From Eubacteriaceae bacterium Marseille-Q4139 (GTDB taxonomy: Bacteria > Bacillota > Clostridia > Lachnospirales > Lachnospiraceae), in the NCBI GenBank assembly GCA_018223415.1, contig JAGTTQ010000001.1, positions 3,025,365-3,089,364 of the forward strand: a DNA stretch of 64,000 bases. Direction: 5' to 3'. The translations under genes were made by a program, and so were the position numbers. This document shows, piece by piece, positions 35,141 through 43,798 of this stretch (position 1 is the stretch's first letter; every line of letters begins with the position of its first letter). The notes below the pieces were generated by a model that ran no database searches, was not told where the DNA came from, and was given only the letters and a program-made list of their open reading frames with translations.

Positions 35141-35840
35141 ATGGCAGAACTGGATTTTGATAGAAAACACGCAGAAGATTTGCAGAGACTGCGGGGATTC
35201 CGCCTTCTGGATGATGATTTTATGAGCAAGGTCTTTGAAGATAAAGCGTGTTCACAGTTTTTATTACAGATCATTTTAGACAAAAAAGGTTTAAGCGTTC
35301 AAAAGGTACACGCCCAGCATGATGTAAAGAATTTGCAGGGACGTTCCATCCGTTTGGATATTGTAGCGACTGACGAAAACGGACGGGTGTATAATATTGA
35401 AATCCAAAGAAGTGATAAGGGAGCCAGTATTAAGAGGGCCAGATATAACAGCAGCCTGTTGGATGCAAATGTAACAGAGCCAGGTGATGATTATGAGAAC
35501 CTTATAGAGACGTATATTATTTTTATTACAGAGAATGACGTACTGAAAGCGGGCCTGCCTATTTATCACATAGATCGGACGATTAAAGAAACGGGCGTAA
35601 TGTTTGGGGATGAAGCACATATCATATATGTAAATTCCCAGATAAAAGATGAAACGGAATGCGAAAGGAGTGGAAACTATGTGCCGTGCTATGGAGGAGA
35701 TGAGAAAAGAAGCTGCTGTTGAAGAATTGCTAAAAACGCTTCGTAACCTTATGAAAAATGTAGGCTGGACGGCAGAGCAGGCATTGACTGCTATGGGGGT
35801 TTCTGAAACGGACAAAGGCATTCTTATGAAAAAACTTTAA
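35141..35840 (+). pseudogene. Rpn/PD-(D/E)XK nuclease-family transposase, broken
   Basis: The first 180 codons match the Rpn-type PD-(D/E)XK family: FRLLDDDFMSKVFED, then the nuclease core RLDIVATDENGRVYNIEIQ (D, E and Q of the active site), RARYNSSLLD, and YIIFITENDVL. After DETEC the frame is lost, and a different frame continues with GVETMCRAMEEMRKEAA, the usual C-terminal part. About 50 residues normally between them are missing, so a deletion with frameshift inactivated the gene. Intact members are roughly 280-300 residues. Confidence 0.8.
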
Positions 35841-35852
35841 TAGATATCAAAG

Positions 35853-35888
35853 AGCCGGTCAAAGCTCAAAATTGAGCGATGACCGGCT
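35853..35888 (+). terminator. Hairpin after the Rpn pseudogene
   Basis: A 9-bp perfect outer stem (AGCCGGTCA at 35853-35861 with TGACCGGCT at 35880-35888) with an inner GCTCAA/TTGAGC stem. TCTTGAATT follows, so it may serve as a terminator. Confidence 0.6.
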
Positions 35889-36194
35889 TCTTGAATTAAG
35901 AGATGGTATGATCCTGGAAAATACACCTTATACCAGACAATGCATCATCAGGACAATCTTACACGGTTTAACACGGATGAAACTTTAAGAGAATTTGGCG
36001 ACCGGAAAGATACCGCTGATTTAATGAAAGTGGAAAAGATTGCAGTTGAGCAATTAAATGGCTATTTGCGGGTGGGAATAACTTTCAATCAGGAGACGCC
36101 CCTTTGCAGGCATACAATCATTTTAGCCGTTTTATAAATTCTACGCAATAATAGAGAAAATGACAATCACTGAATGTCAATTGAGGAGCGTTTT
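35889..36194. other. Gap without recognised gene
   Basis: 306 bases. A 65-codon frame from 35940 has no ribosome site and its sequence matches nothing I know. Decayed mobile-element DNA is likely. Confidence 0.4.
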
Positions 36195-36440
36195 ATGTAT
36201 AAAAACAAGGCGGAAAACGGTGGAAATAATATTTGCGGCCAGAGGATAAAGGAAATCCGGGAGAATCTGCCAGAGAAAACTTCCCAGCGGAAACTGGCAG
36301 ATATGCTGCAACTGGCAGGATTGGATATTGATAAGAATGCGGTGCAGCGGATTGAAAGTGGGAAACGGTTCGTGACGGATATTGAGTTGAAGGTGATTGC
36401 GGAGGTGCTGGGGATTAGTTATGATAAACTGCTAAATTGA
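36195..36440 (+). CDS. XRE-family helix-turn-helix regulator
   Basis: An 81-residue single-domain regulator: GQRIKEIRENLPEKTSQRKLADMLQLAG, then NAVQRIESGKRFV and the tail ELKVIAEVLGISYDKLL. This is a complete Cro/C1-type HTH domain with no effector region. ATG at 36195 follows GAGGAGCG. It immediately precedes the Nif11-type peptide gene and could control it. Confidence 0.8.
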   Translation: MYKNKAENGGNNICGQRIKEIRENLPEKTSQRKLADMLQLAGLDIDKNAVQRIESGKRFVTDIELKVIAEVLGISYDKLLN

Positions 36441-36482
36441 TTTAATGCATAATTTTTTGTTGAAATACCGTCCTTTTCCGAA

Positions 36483-36505
36483 TCTGCTTCGTATAAAGAA
36501 GCAGA
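36483..36505 (+). repeat. 8-bp hairpin between XRE gene and peptide gene
   Basis: TCTGCTTC (36483-36490) pairs with GAAGCAGA (36498-36505) around the 7-base loop GTATAAA. It sits 47 bases before the peptide start. It could be an operator for the XRE protein or an attenuator. Confidence 0.45.
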
Positions 36506-36551
36506 GTGGTTCAAAGTAACGAGATCAAAAAAAGGAAAGAGAGGAAACAGC

Positions 36552-36818
36552 ATGAAAACCTTGGAAGAATTGTACCAGGAGGTATTGTCAAGCGACGAAT
36601 TGAAGAATGCCTTTGCCGAAGCGATGCAGAAGAACAGTGCGGAGTCTTTTCTAAAGGCCAACGGCTGTGAAGCGGCAAAAGAGGAGCTGAAAGCCTTCCT
36701 GCTGGAGAAGCAGAATGAGCTGACGGAGGAAGAACTGGACAGTGTGAGCGGCGGTATTTCGGATTATGCGAAAGAGAAATTGAAAGATGTCATCACAAAA
36801 ATAAGCGACAAGAGATAG
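36552..36818 (+). CDS. Nif11-type RiPP precursor peptide (orphan)
   Basis: An 88-residue protein with a helical leader (LEELYQEVLSSDELKNAF, then CEAAKEELKAFLLEKQ) and the double-Gly leader end LTEEELDSVSGG (VSGG at residues 65-68). This is the Nif11/nitrile-hydratase-type leader used by ribosomal peptide precursors. The predicted core, residues 69-88 (ISDYAKEKLKDVITKISDKR), is charged and amphipathic, with no Cys and only three Ser/Thr. No modification enzyme or peptidase-containing exporter lies nearby. An unmodified secreted peptide or a precursor served in trans are possibilities. Confidence 0.7.
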   Translation: MKTLEELYQEVLSSDELKNAFAEAMQKNSAESFLKANGCEAAKEELKAFLLEKQNELTEEELDSVSGGISDYAKEKLKDVITKISDKR

Positions 36819-37120
36819 ACCTGTCTGGAGGAAAAGTCATCACCAATCCTCCTGTCTGCATCTTCCGGAATGATGACAGCCAGTCTTCCCATATTTGTAG
36901 GAGACCGCACGAACCCTTCAGGGGGTGTGAAGGATATACATCGAGGGTTTGCCAAGAACAAAAAGGTTCTGGCAGGCCCTTATTTTTGTACTTTTTCACA
37001 CTCCGGGCAGATATCTGTTTCCTCACGCTCTATTCCCGAACAAAATCGCAGATTGTATGATTTGGATAGCTTGTTATTACAAACCGCATGAACATACGAA
37101 CGATTTTTAAGGAGGAGTGT
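36819..37120. other. Gap with possible degraded gene remnants
   Basis: No intact gene is present in these 302 bases. On the minus strand 36980-37075 reads YNLRFCSGIEREETDICPECEK and stops, a CxxC zinc-ribbon-like ending without a beginning. Another minus-strand fragment near 36840-36960 reads GRLAVIIPEDADRRIGDDF. Both may be relics of a lost element. Confidence 0.3.
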
Positions 37121-37720
37121 ATGACGATTTATGGCTATGTACGGGTTTCCAGCACAGATCAGAATGAGGACAGGCAGATGGCAGCGATGCAGAAAAAGGC
37201 GGTGCCGCCCCAAAACGTCTTTGTGGACAAACTGTCCGGGAAGGATTTTAAGCGCCCGGAATACAGGCGGTTGGTTCAGAAGCTTAAGGAGGGCGATCTT
37301 CTCTATATTCTCAGCATTGACCGCCTCGGGCGCAATTATGAAGAAATCCAGGAACAGTGGCGTGTTTTAACAAAGGAAAAGGGAATTGATGTTTCTGTCA
37401 TCGACATGCCGCTACTGGACACCGGGCAGGGAAAGGATTTGATGGGCACATTTATTGCAGACCTGGTACTTCAGATTTTATCGTTTGTGGCGCAGACGGA
37501 GTGCGAGAACATCAAAAAGCGGCAGGCGGAGGGGATTGCCGCCGCCAAAGAAAAAGGCGTAAAATTCGGCAGGCCGGAAATTGCGGTGCCGGCCGATTTC
37601 GGGCAGATTGTGGGAAAGTGGGAAAAACGGCAGCTCTCGTTTCAGGAAGTGCTGAAGCGGTGCGGCATGAGCGAGGCTACATTTTACCGCCGCCTGCGGG
37701 AATATCGGCGTCCGGAATAA
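37121..37720 (+). CDS. Serine recombinase (resolvase/invertase family)
   Basis: A 199-residue small serine recombinase. The nucleophile lies in YVRVSSTDQN (S10 or S11), followed by the Arg-rich SIDRLGRNYEEI, the long E helix (IADLVLQILSFVAQTECENIKKRQAEGI) and a C-terminal HTH (LSFQEVLKRCGMSEATFYRRL). Complete and probably active. ATG at 37121 with AAGGAGG upstream. The 24-bp inverted repeats just downstream (37739-37910) may be its site or the ends of a small non-autonomous unit. Confidence 0.88.
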   Translation: MTIYGYVRVSSTDQNEDRQMAAMQKKAVPPQNVFVDKLSGKDFKRPEYRRLVQKLKEGDLLYILSIDRLGRNYEEIQEQWRVLTKEKGIDVSVIDMPLLDTGQGKDLMGTFIADLVLQILSFVAQTECENIKKRQAEGIAAAKEKGVKFGRPEIAVPADFGQIVGKWEKRQLSFQEVLKRCGMSEATFYRRLREYRRPE

Positions 37721-37738
37721 GAACAGACATAAAAAGAC

Positions 37739-37910
37739 TGTCATAAAGTACACCTTTTGACAGCCTTTCAATACCTCTTTAATATAACCCAAACAGGCCA
37801 TTTTTTCAATCTATTTCACGGATTTTATGGATAAAAGTGCTATTTTTTGCCGGACGGACTGCCGCAGGGGGACTGATACCGGCCATTGTCAAAAGGTGTA
37901 CCTTATGACA
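37739..37910. repeat. 172-bp unit bounded by 24-bp inverted repeats
   Basis: Bases 37739-37762 and 37887-37910 are inverted copies with 23 of 24 bases alike (TGTCATAAAG... against its complement). They enclose 124 bases without a gene. The unit starts 19 bases after the serine recombinase stop and ends 29 bases before the lipoprotein start. It looks like a MITE or a recombinase target; no target duplication is obvious. Confidence 0.65.
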
Positions 37911-37939
37911 CAGCCAAAAAACAGGAGGAGGATCTATCC

Positions 37940-38887
37940 ATGAAAAAAACAAGGAATCAGGAGCAAGCAGGCAGGCGAAGCCATCTAAAAAAGCTCAGAG
38001 GCAGGGTTACGGTGTCTGCATTTTTGCTGTTAATGTCCATTGGACTTGCCGGCTGCGGCAGCAACAGCAGCAGCCCTTCGGCTTCCGGCACGGCGGGCAG
38101 TAAGGCAAACGAGCAGGCACAGGCCGATACCAGTACGGAGTCACAGGCAGAGGCGCAGACAGATGCAGGAAATGAAGACGGACAGGAACTTACGCTGGCG
38201 GACGGCGCGGCCAAGCTGATTTATATGGATGATGCCTACATTTCGCTGATGTACTATGGGCCTTACGAAGATACCGGCAAACATTTGGAGGATAAGAACG
38301 GCGAATCTTTAGGTTCCCTGTTCCGTGAATGGACAGCCGGAAACGAAGCCTGGGGCCTGTTTACCTCGGAGGAATTCCCGGGAGAGGGACACAGCGCAGA
38401 CGATGTGCTGCTTTCTGTGACGGATTACTCGGTCAGCTCGGAGCCAGAGGAATTCTATCCCCTGACAGAGACGCTGACGGAAGAAGAAGCTGAGACAATT
38501 GGCCTGGATGTCCTGGAGGGACATATTGGAAAGGTTCTCGCTGGCGAAGCTCACTGCGACGGTCACGGCTTTGAAGCTCCCCGGCTGTATATATTCTTTT
38601 ATGACGAATATCATGATGAGATTCTTATGGATATGGACGGACTTGCTGACCGGTTCAGCTTTTATACGGAGGACGGAACGCCTCTCGAAGAGTGGTCTGA
38701 GGACTGTACGATGGAGCGGGAGACAAAGAGAGATTATATTTCCTTATATTTCAAGAACAAGGACAAAGATTATAATGCAGAGGCGAATGAAGCCATGTGC
38801 GAGGAATTTCGGGCATTGAAGCCGTATGCGCTCTACACTGCAAAGGACGGCACAACGAAACAGTTCCCGCTCTTCCCCGGAGAATAG
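37940..38887 (+). CDS. Secreted lipoprotein (paralogue 1)
   Basis: A 315-residue protein with a basic N-terminus, a hydrophobic stretch and the lipobox GLAGC (C39), then a Ser/Gln/Glu-rich linker. The mature domain shares motifs with the lipoprotein at 40919: a GPYEDTG-like turn, DRFSFYTEDGTPLEEW and the closing PYALYTAKDGTTKQFPLFP. Family not recognised. AGGAGGAGG precedes the ATG. It forms a cluster with the Sel1-like membrane protein and its paralogue. Confidence 0.75.
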   Translation: MKKTRNQEQAGRRSHLKKLRGRVTVSAFLLLMSIGLAGCGSNSSSPSASGTAGSKANEQAQADTSTESQAEAQTDAGNEDGQELTLADGAAKLIYMDDAYISLMYYGPYEDTGKHLEDKNGESLGSLFREWTAGNEAWGLFTSEEFPGEGHSADDVLLSVTDYSVSSEPEEFYPLTETLTEEEAETIGLDVLEGHIGKVLAGEAHCDGHGFEAPRLYIFFYDEYHDEILMDMDGLADRFSFYTEDGTPLEEWSEDCTMERETKRDYISLYFKNKDKDYNAEANEAMCEEFRALKPYALYTAKDGTTKQFPLFPGE

Positions 38888-38952
38888 TCTCCATGCGGGG
38901 CGGGAGGCTTTGAGAAAGCAGAGAAAAATTTATGATATAAGGGGGATTTAAC

Positions 38953-40866
38953 ATGCTGTTTATTATTCTTCTTGTCGCAGCGGTGATTGTCTTTTTCTAC
39001 TTTGCGGGAAAGAAAGGGGAATCGAATGCGGAAGCGGCGGAAAAACCGCTTACGGATAAGAAGCTGGAAAAGAAACTGGAAAAGAAACTGAAAGGAATCC
39101 GGGAAATGCTTAATGACAGATACGAGGGGTATTCTCCGGCATATGTATATAATTTGCAGGAGCTGGCGAGGCTTACGGCGCAGGGGCAGGGCGTGGCGCA
39201 GGATACGGAGCTTGCATGCCGTCTCTGGGAGGAAGCCGTGGACGTGGCCCTGTTTGTGAAGATCGGCGGCTGGGGCAGCAGTGATGAGAAATTTCATTCC
39301 TTCGACGTGGATAAGATGGTGGATTTTTTCCTGGATGGAACCTATGTGCCCAGAGATCCGGAACGGGCCATGGGCATCGTGAATAAGCTGATCGACGCGG
39401 GAGAACCAAAAGCTGTGTACTTACGTCAGGACATCATCCGCCAGCAGCTCCCCGATGATGCGCCGGGAAAGAACGAATTCCTTCGCTCGGACTATGAGGC
39501 GAATTACCAGAAATACGTGGACGCCCTGAAACTTCTTCAAACAAAAAAACTGTTGGATCAGTACGCTTTCCAGACCGTGCGCCTGGCCGAGATAGAAAAG
39601 CTGGAGCCGGAATTTTTCGAGGCGGGATTTGATGAGAAATCGGCGAAGGGGCTGCCCTGGCTGCTTAAAAAGATCGGCTGGCCTGCTCCGGGCCCGGCCC
39701 CGGCCATTTCCCGCTCTCAGGCCCTGCAAGAACTGATTGAGAGCAACGAAGTGAGCGGGTACATGGATAACTCCTCAGATTATGAGGAGCTTGCAGAGGG
39801 AGGGGACGTGGAGGCCATGCGCCGCGCCGGACAGCTTCTCCGGGATGTGTGTTCCTCCTACCCGGGAAGCGATGAGGATACCCGCGGAATCCAGTGGCTT
39901 CAGAAAGCCGCGGACGCGGGAGACGCCCTGGCCCAGTATCTTCTGGATCCGAAGAAAACAGACGCGTCCGCCATGGCCGCGTTAGCCTGTACCGGGAACA
40001 TAGAAGCGCTGTACGACCTGGGGCATATGGTGGAAAAAGGCTATGGAGGCCCCGCTTCCCCTGCCGCCGCTTTTATGATCTGGAATATGGCATGGAACCT
40101 GATCGGCGACTGCCGGGAGCGGAAGGATTATCATGGCATGGTCTGGAAATACAAACTGGCGAGAGCCCGGGGCGACATGCGGGAGGAGACGCTTCTTTTC
40201 TGGTGCGCGGGGGATGTAGATAAATCCGGCAAATTTTCCGTTGCGGGAAATTACAGTCCGGCCAGCTACGAGCTTCAGCGCAGCCATTTTGCGGAGAGAA
40301 CAGAGAATGGATACCAATGGACGGGAGAAGAGGCATGGAGACACGACTACGCCAAGGCAAGACATCTGTACAATCTCCAGAAGGAAAGAGACACCTATTG
40401 GGGCCGTTATGTGGAACGTTTCTATACCGATGCCGACAGAAAGACCCCGAAACAGGAGCAGGCCGCGTATGAAAAGGTCGAGAGAGAACGCCGGGTGTGC
40501 AGCATCGCCCTTGCCATGCCAGGACTTCCGGATCTGGAGCTGATACGAAAAGGCATCATCCCGGACGACATCCGTCCGCTTGTGGCTCGGGCGGCGGCAT
40601 CGCCTGTGGAACAGACCGCCGTTTTGCAGGAAAACGACTGCCGTATTCAGGATATGCCGCACTATATTTTTGATGAGATGAACCGCCGCTGGGCCTACAC
40701 CGGGGTTCTGGGGGACGCCGTAAAATATTGTCTGGAAAATCAATCGGAGGCCATCCCCGGAGTCGATTCCCTGGATGTGCTGGACGATCATGTGGAGGCC
40801 TGGATCAGCCAGCGGCATATTCACGGGAATACGGCGGAGACCTTCACCCATACCTTCCACTGGTAA
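38953..40866 (+). CDS. Membrane-anchored Sel1-like/TPR repeat protein
   Basis: 637 residues with an N-terminal membrane helix (about residues 1-18), a Lys/Glu-rich coiled coil (30-55, KKLEKKLEKKL) and a large region of helical repeats of the Sel1 kind, for example YELARLTAQGQG-type, GDVEAMRRAGQLL, WLQKAADAGDALAQYLL and NIEALYDLGHMVEKGYGG. Such proteins scaffold protein-protein contacts. The domain is probably cytoplasmic or extracellular depending on topology. It lies between two paralogous lipoproteins, which suggests a common envelope complex. Confidence 0.7.
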   Translation: MLFIILLVAAVIVFFYFAGKKGESNAEAAEKPLTDKKLEKKLEKKLKGIREMLNDRYEGYSPAYVYNLQELARLTAQGQGVAQDTELACRLWEEAVDVALFVKIGGWGSSDEKFHSFDVDKMVDFFLDGTYVPRDPERAMGIVNKLIDAGEPKAVYLRQDIIRQQLPDDAPGKNEFLRSDYEANYQKYVDALKLLQTKKLLDQYAFQTVRLAEIEKLEPEFFEAGFDEKSAKGLPWLLKKIGWPAPGPAPAISRSQALQELIESNEVSGYMDNSSDYEELAEGGDVEAMRRAGQLLRDVCSSYPGSDEDTRGIQWLQKAADAGDALAQYLLDPKKTDASAMAALACTGNIEALYDLGHMVEKGYGGPASPAAAFMIWNMAWNLIGDCRERKDYHGMVWKYKLARARGDMREETLLFWCAGDVDKSGKFSVAGNYSPASYELQRSHFAERTENGYQWTGEEAWRHDYAKARHLYNLQKERDTYWGRYVERFYTDADRKTPKQEQAAYEKVERERRVCSIALAMPGLPDLELIRKGIIPDDIRPLVARAAASPVEQTAVLQENDCRIQDMPHYIFDEMNRRWAYTGVLGDAVKYCLENQSEAIPGVDSLDVLDDHVEAWISQRHIHGNTAETFTHTFHW

Positions 40867-40918
40867 ACGCAGCTCTTATGTGGAACCGTATATTCTATAT
40901 CGAAAGGAAAAAGATAAA

Positions 40919-41803
40919 ATGAAGAAAAGGTTCGTATTTCTGATTCTAACCGCAATGCTTGCGGGAATGACGGCGGCCTGCGCTAAAAAGGAGGCCAGCA
41001 CAGACAAACCTGCCAGTGAGAGCAGGGAGGTGACAGAGCAGGCCAGCTCTGAGAAAAGCGTTGAAACCTCGGCCCATGTGGAGGAGAAGCCTCTGACGCT
41101 GGAGGAGTCGGAGCTTCGGTTTGTCTATGCCAAGGACAATTTTGTTGCAGTGGCGTTTCACGGCCCGGAAGATATTGGCATGTCTTTTTGCCAGTCGGAC
41201 GGAAGCGAATTGGCGCCGAATGCTTTTTTAGGCTATGGCGATTTAGGCAATGGATGGACACTGGGAATCACCTACGAATTGTCTGAGAACTATACGGCTG
41301 ATGATTTAGGACTCAGTGTCTCCGATTATGACGCTGAAAAAATGCCTGATGGTACATATGCCGAAAGGCTGTTTCCTGATTTGGGAGAGCCCATGACCGA
41401 AGAAGAGTTAAAAGAAATTGGATTTTCTTTCCTTGATGGGGCATGCTGTATCGTCGGTAATGCGCGCGGCATTTATGGCAAGGACTGTTTCGGAATGTTC
41501 TTCTCGATTTCCTTTTTTGATGATAATCATGGGAAAGAGCCGGATGAGATTGAGGGATTCCGTATGGATCGCTTTTCTTTCTTTGCCGGGGACGGAACGC
41601 CTCTGGGAGAGTATTTTGACGGCTACACCTTAAAGCTGGAGCCGCGCCATTTGTCCATGTACGTGTACCTGTATCAGGATGACGGCACAAAGGATGAGGC
41701 GAAGAATAAAAGCATGTGTGCGGAACTGAAGGCCTGCCATCCCTACGCAGTTTACACGGGTGCAGACGGCCAAACCCATCAGTTTCCGTTTTTTGAGAAA
41801 TAG
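40919..41803 (+). CDS. Secreted lipoprotein (paralogue 2)
   Basis: 294 residues with signal MKKRFVFLILTAMLAGMTAAC (lipobox C21) and an acidic linker. The mature domain matches the lipoprotein at 37940 in order: GPEDIG, LGLSVSDYDAE, MTEEELKEIGF, FRMDRFSFFAGDGTPLGEY and PYAVYTGADGQTHQFPFF. Roughly one third of residues look alike. It starts 52 bases after the Sel1-like gene, with GAAAGGAAA as ribosome site, so the two are likely co-transcribed. Confidence 0.78.
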   Translation: MKKRFVFLILTAMLAGMTAACAKKEASTDKPASESREVTEQASSEKSVETSAHVEEKPLTLEESELRFVYAKDNFVAVAFHGPEDIGMSFCQSDGSELAPNAFLGYGDLGNGWTLGITYELSENYTADDLGLSVSDYDAEKMPDGTYAERLFPDLGEPMTEEELKEIGFSFLDGACCIVGNARGIYGKDCFGMFFSISFFDDNHGKEPDEIEGFRMDRFSFFAGDGTPLGEYFDGYTLKLEPRHLSMYVYLYQDDGTKDEAKNKSMCAELKACHPYAVYTGADGQTHQFPFFEK

Positions 41804-41948
41804 AAATTGGGTTTTGCCGGTGAGGGGAAAGGTGGTGTGCAGAATTGCGGTGCGGCAGCAGGAAGGAAAAACGACATTTATCATCGCATTTTGCCTTTGC
41901 ATGTGATAAAATAAAACAAAGAGCAAAAAGAAGCGAAGGAGGTCTCCC

Positions 41949-42482
41949 ATGCAGTACGTGAACCGCTGCCAATCCCCCATCGGAAAGATCCTGCTGGCCG
42001 CAGACGATACCGGCTTGACCGGCTTATGGTTTGAAGGGCAGAAATATTTCGGCCTTTATCTGGACAAAGAGCACGAGGAAAGAGAACTTCCCGTGTTCGA
42101 GCAGGCGAAACAATGGCTTGACGTCTATTTTTCAGGCAGAGAGCCGGATTTTAAAGTGCCGCTTCATTTCATCGGAACGGATTTCCAGAAAGAAGTGTGG
42201 GAAATCCTCTATTCCATCCCTTATGGACAGACGACGACCTACGGGGAAATTGCAAAGCAGCTGGCGGCAAAGCGCGGATTAGAACACATGTCGGCGCAGG
42301 CGGTCGGCGGGGCCGTGAGCCACAATGAGATTTCCATCCTCGTCCCCTGCCACCGGGTTGTGGGGACAAACGGAAGCCTGACCGGATACGCTGGCGGCAT
42401 TGATAAGAAGATTGCGCTCCTTAAGCTGGAAGGCGCCCTGAAGGAAGAATACTTCATCCCCAGACACAGTACGGCACCGTAA
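41949..42482 (+). CDS. ogt: Methylated-DNA--protein-cysteine methyltransferase
   Basis: The 177-residue protein repairs O6-alkylguanine by transfer to its own cysteine. The active-site motif VPCHRVV has C134; GTDFQKEVWE, YGQTTTYGEIA and GYAGG complete the family profile. Length is typical of Ogt-type enzymes. GAAGGAGG precedes the start. The S41-like peptidase gene follows with 9 bases between. Confidence 0.95.
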   Translation: MQYVNRCQSPIGKILLAADDTGLTGLWFEGQKYFGLYLDKEHEERELPVFEQAKQWLDVYFSGREPDFKVPLHFIGTDFQKEVWEILYSIPYGQTTTYGEIAKQLAAKRGLEHMSAQAVGGAVSHNEISILVPCHRVVGTNGSLTGYAGGIDKKIALLKLEGALKEEYFIPRHSTAP

Positions 42483-42491
42483 AGGAGACAT

Positions 42492-43766
42492 ATGAAGCAC
42501 CGAAAATGCATCCCATTTTTCGTATCCCTTTTCCTGCTGGTTCTTGCATATCTGTGGCTCCGCCCGGCAAACTTCCATAGCGGCAGCTTTTCCCGGGCGG
42601 ATCTGCTGGAAGATTATGAGTATATGTGGTCTGCTCTGGAGGAAAATTTCCCCTTATTCGAGGCGGCCGAAAACCGCTATGGGATCGACAGAAAGGAAAT
42701 TTACGCCAGATACAAAGACGCCCTGCTCCGGACGTCGGACATGGATGTAACAGAATTTTATGAGCTTTTGTCCGGCTGCCTCAGTGAATTCCGTTATACG
42801 TGCCATCTTTCCGTCGCCGATACGGAAGTGTTCCGGCTTAACCAGGAGGCGCATACCCGGTTTTCCAACGCAGAACTGGCGGCATACGGGGAAGAAAAGG
42901 CGGAACAGGCCTACGCATATCTGGAGCAGAAACAGCTCGAAGACGAAAAACAGCAGGACACGAAAGGAAAAGCCAGCTCTGCGCCGGAAAATGGTATCTA
43001 CCTTAAATATTACGGAGAAGTCCCGGCGATTGTCATCGAGTCCTTTGCCTGCGCCGACATGGAGCAGGCCGGGAACATGGCAGAAAAGCTGAAATCCGTC
43101 TTAAAGGAGTGCAGTCAGGCGCCGGACATTGTAATTGACCTCAGAGGAAACAGCGGCGGAAACACACTGGTGTGGACAAACGGCTTTCTTCCATATTTGG
43201 GAAAGGACGAGCTGGTGATGACGTCTTACCAGGCAAGCATCAATGGGGAGCTGAACCGGAGCATGTTTCCCATCGACTTTTCAGCAGAGCCGCGGTATCG
43301 AGACACAACGTATGAAATCGAAAGCTTCCGGCTCGAGGAGGACACAGACCTTGAGGCGCTTACCGGCATGGAAATGGAGGCGCTCAGCGTCTCGGAACTT
43401 GAACGCTGCGACCTGTTTTTAAAGGTGACAAAACGGCAGACCTTTTCAGAAGAGGAATGCTGGGCGGCAGAAGGGAACCTCTGGTGCCTGATTGATTCGT
43501 CAACGGCATCGGCGGCCGCGAGCTTTGCATGGACGCTAAAAAGCGCCGGGCTTGCCGCGGTCATCGGCCCGGAAACAGGCGGAAAGATCGGCGGCGGGCT
43601 GCTGCCGCCCATGCAGGCGGCCATGATGCTTCCAAACAGCGGCCTGATTGTCCGATATGCCCCGTATTATATCCTGAACGAAGACGGAAGCTGCATGGAC
43701 TTTGGCATGCATCCGGATATCACCGAAGAAAACCCGGAGTTCTGGATATGGAAGAATTTGGGCTGA
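42492..43766 (+). CDS. S41 family peptidase-like protein, membrane-anchored
   Basis: 424 residues with one N-terminal membrane segment (about 7-24). The C-terminal half is a tail-specific-protease/S41 domain: VIDLRGNSGGNT and SSTASAAASFAWTLK, the latter holding the serine nucleophile region, and GPETGGK. No PDZ domain is obvious; the N-terminal 140 residues are helical. The enzyme would act outside the membrane. AAAGGAG precedes the start. It converges on the ABC operon. Confidence 0.8.
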   Translation: MKHRKCIPFFVSLFLLVLAYLWLRPANFHSGSFSRADLLEDYEYMWSALEENFPLFEAAENRYGIDRKEIYARYKDALLRTSDMDVTEFYELLSGCLSEFRYTCHLSVADTEVFRLNQEAHTRFSNAELAAYGEEKAEQAYAYLEQKQLEDEKQQDTKGKASSAPENGIYLKYYGEVPAIVIESFACADMEQAGNMAEKLKSVLKECSQAPDIVIDLRGNSGGNTLVWTNGFLPYLGKDELVMTSYQASINGELNRSMFPIDFSAEPRYRDTTYEIESFRLEEDTDLEALTGMEMEALSVSELERCDLFLKVTKRQTFSEEECWAAEGNLWCLIDSSTASAAASFAWTLKSAGLAAVIGPETGGKIGGGLLPPMQAAMMLPNSGLIVRYAPYYILNEDGSCMDFGMHPDITEENPEFWIWKNLG

Positions 43767-43798
43767 CATGCCGCCTGCCGCCTCTTCTTAATGGAATT

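Noticed and set aside
35940..36137. A 65-codon frame between the Rpn pseudogene and the XRE gene
   Set aside because: No ribosome site and no recognised sequence; too weak to call a gene.
36764..36961. A 65-codon minus-strand frame overlapping the peptide gene end
   Set aside because: Antisense to the Nif11 peptide with no ribosome site; only part of it may be a relic of a lost gene.
39982..40860. A 292-codon minus-strand frame opposite the Sel1-like gene
   Set aside because: No ribosome site or recognisable domain; a shadow of the sense gene.
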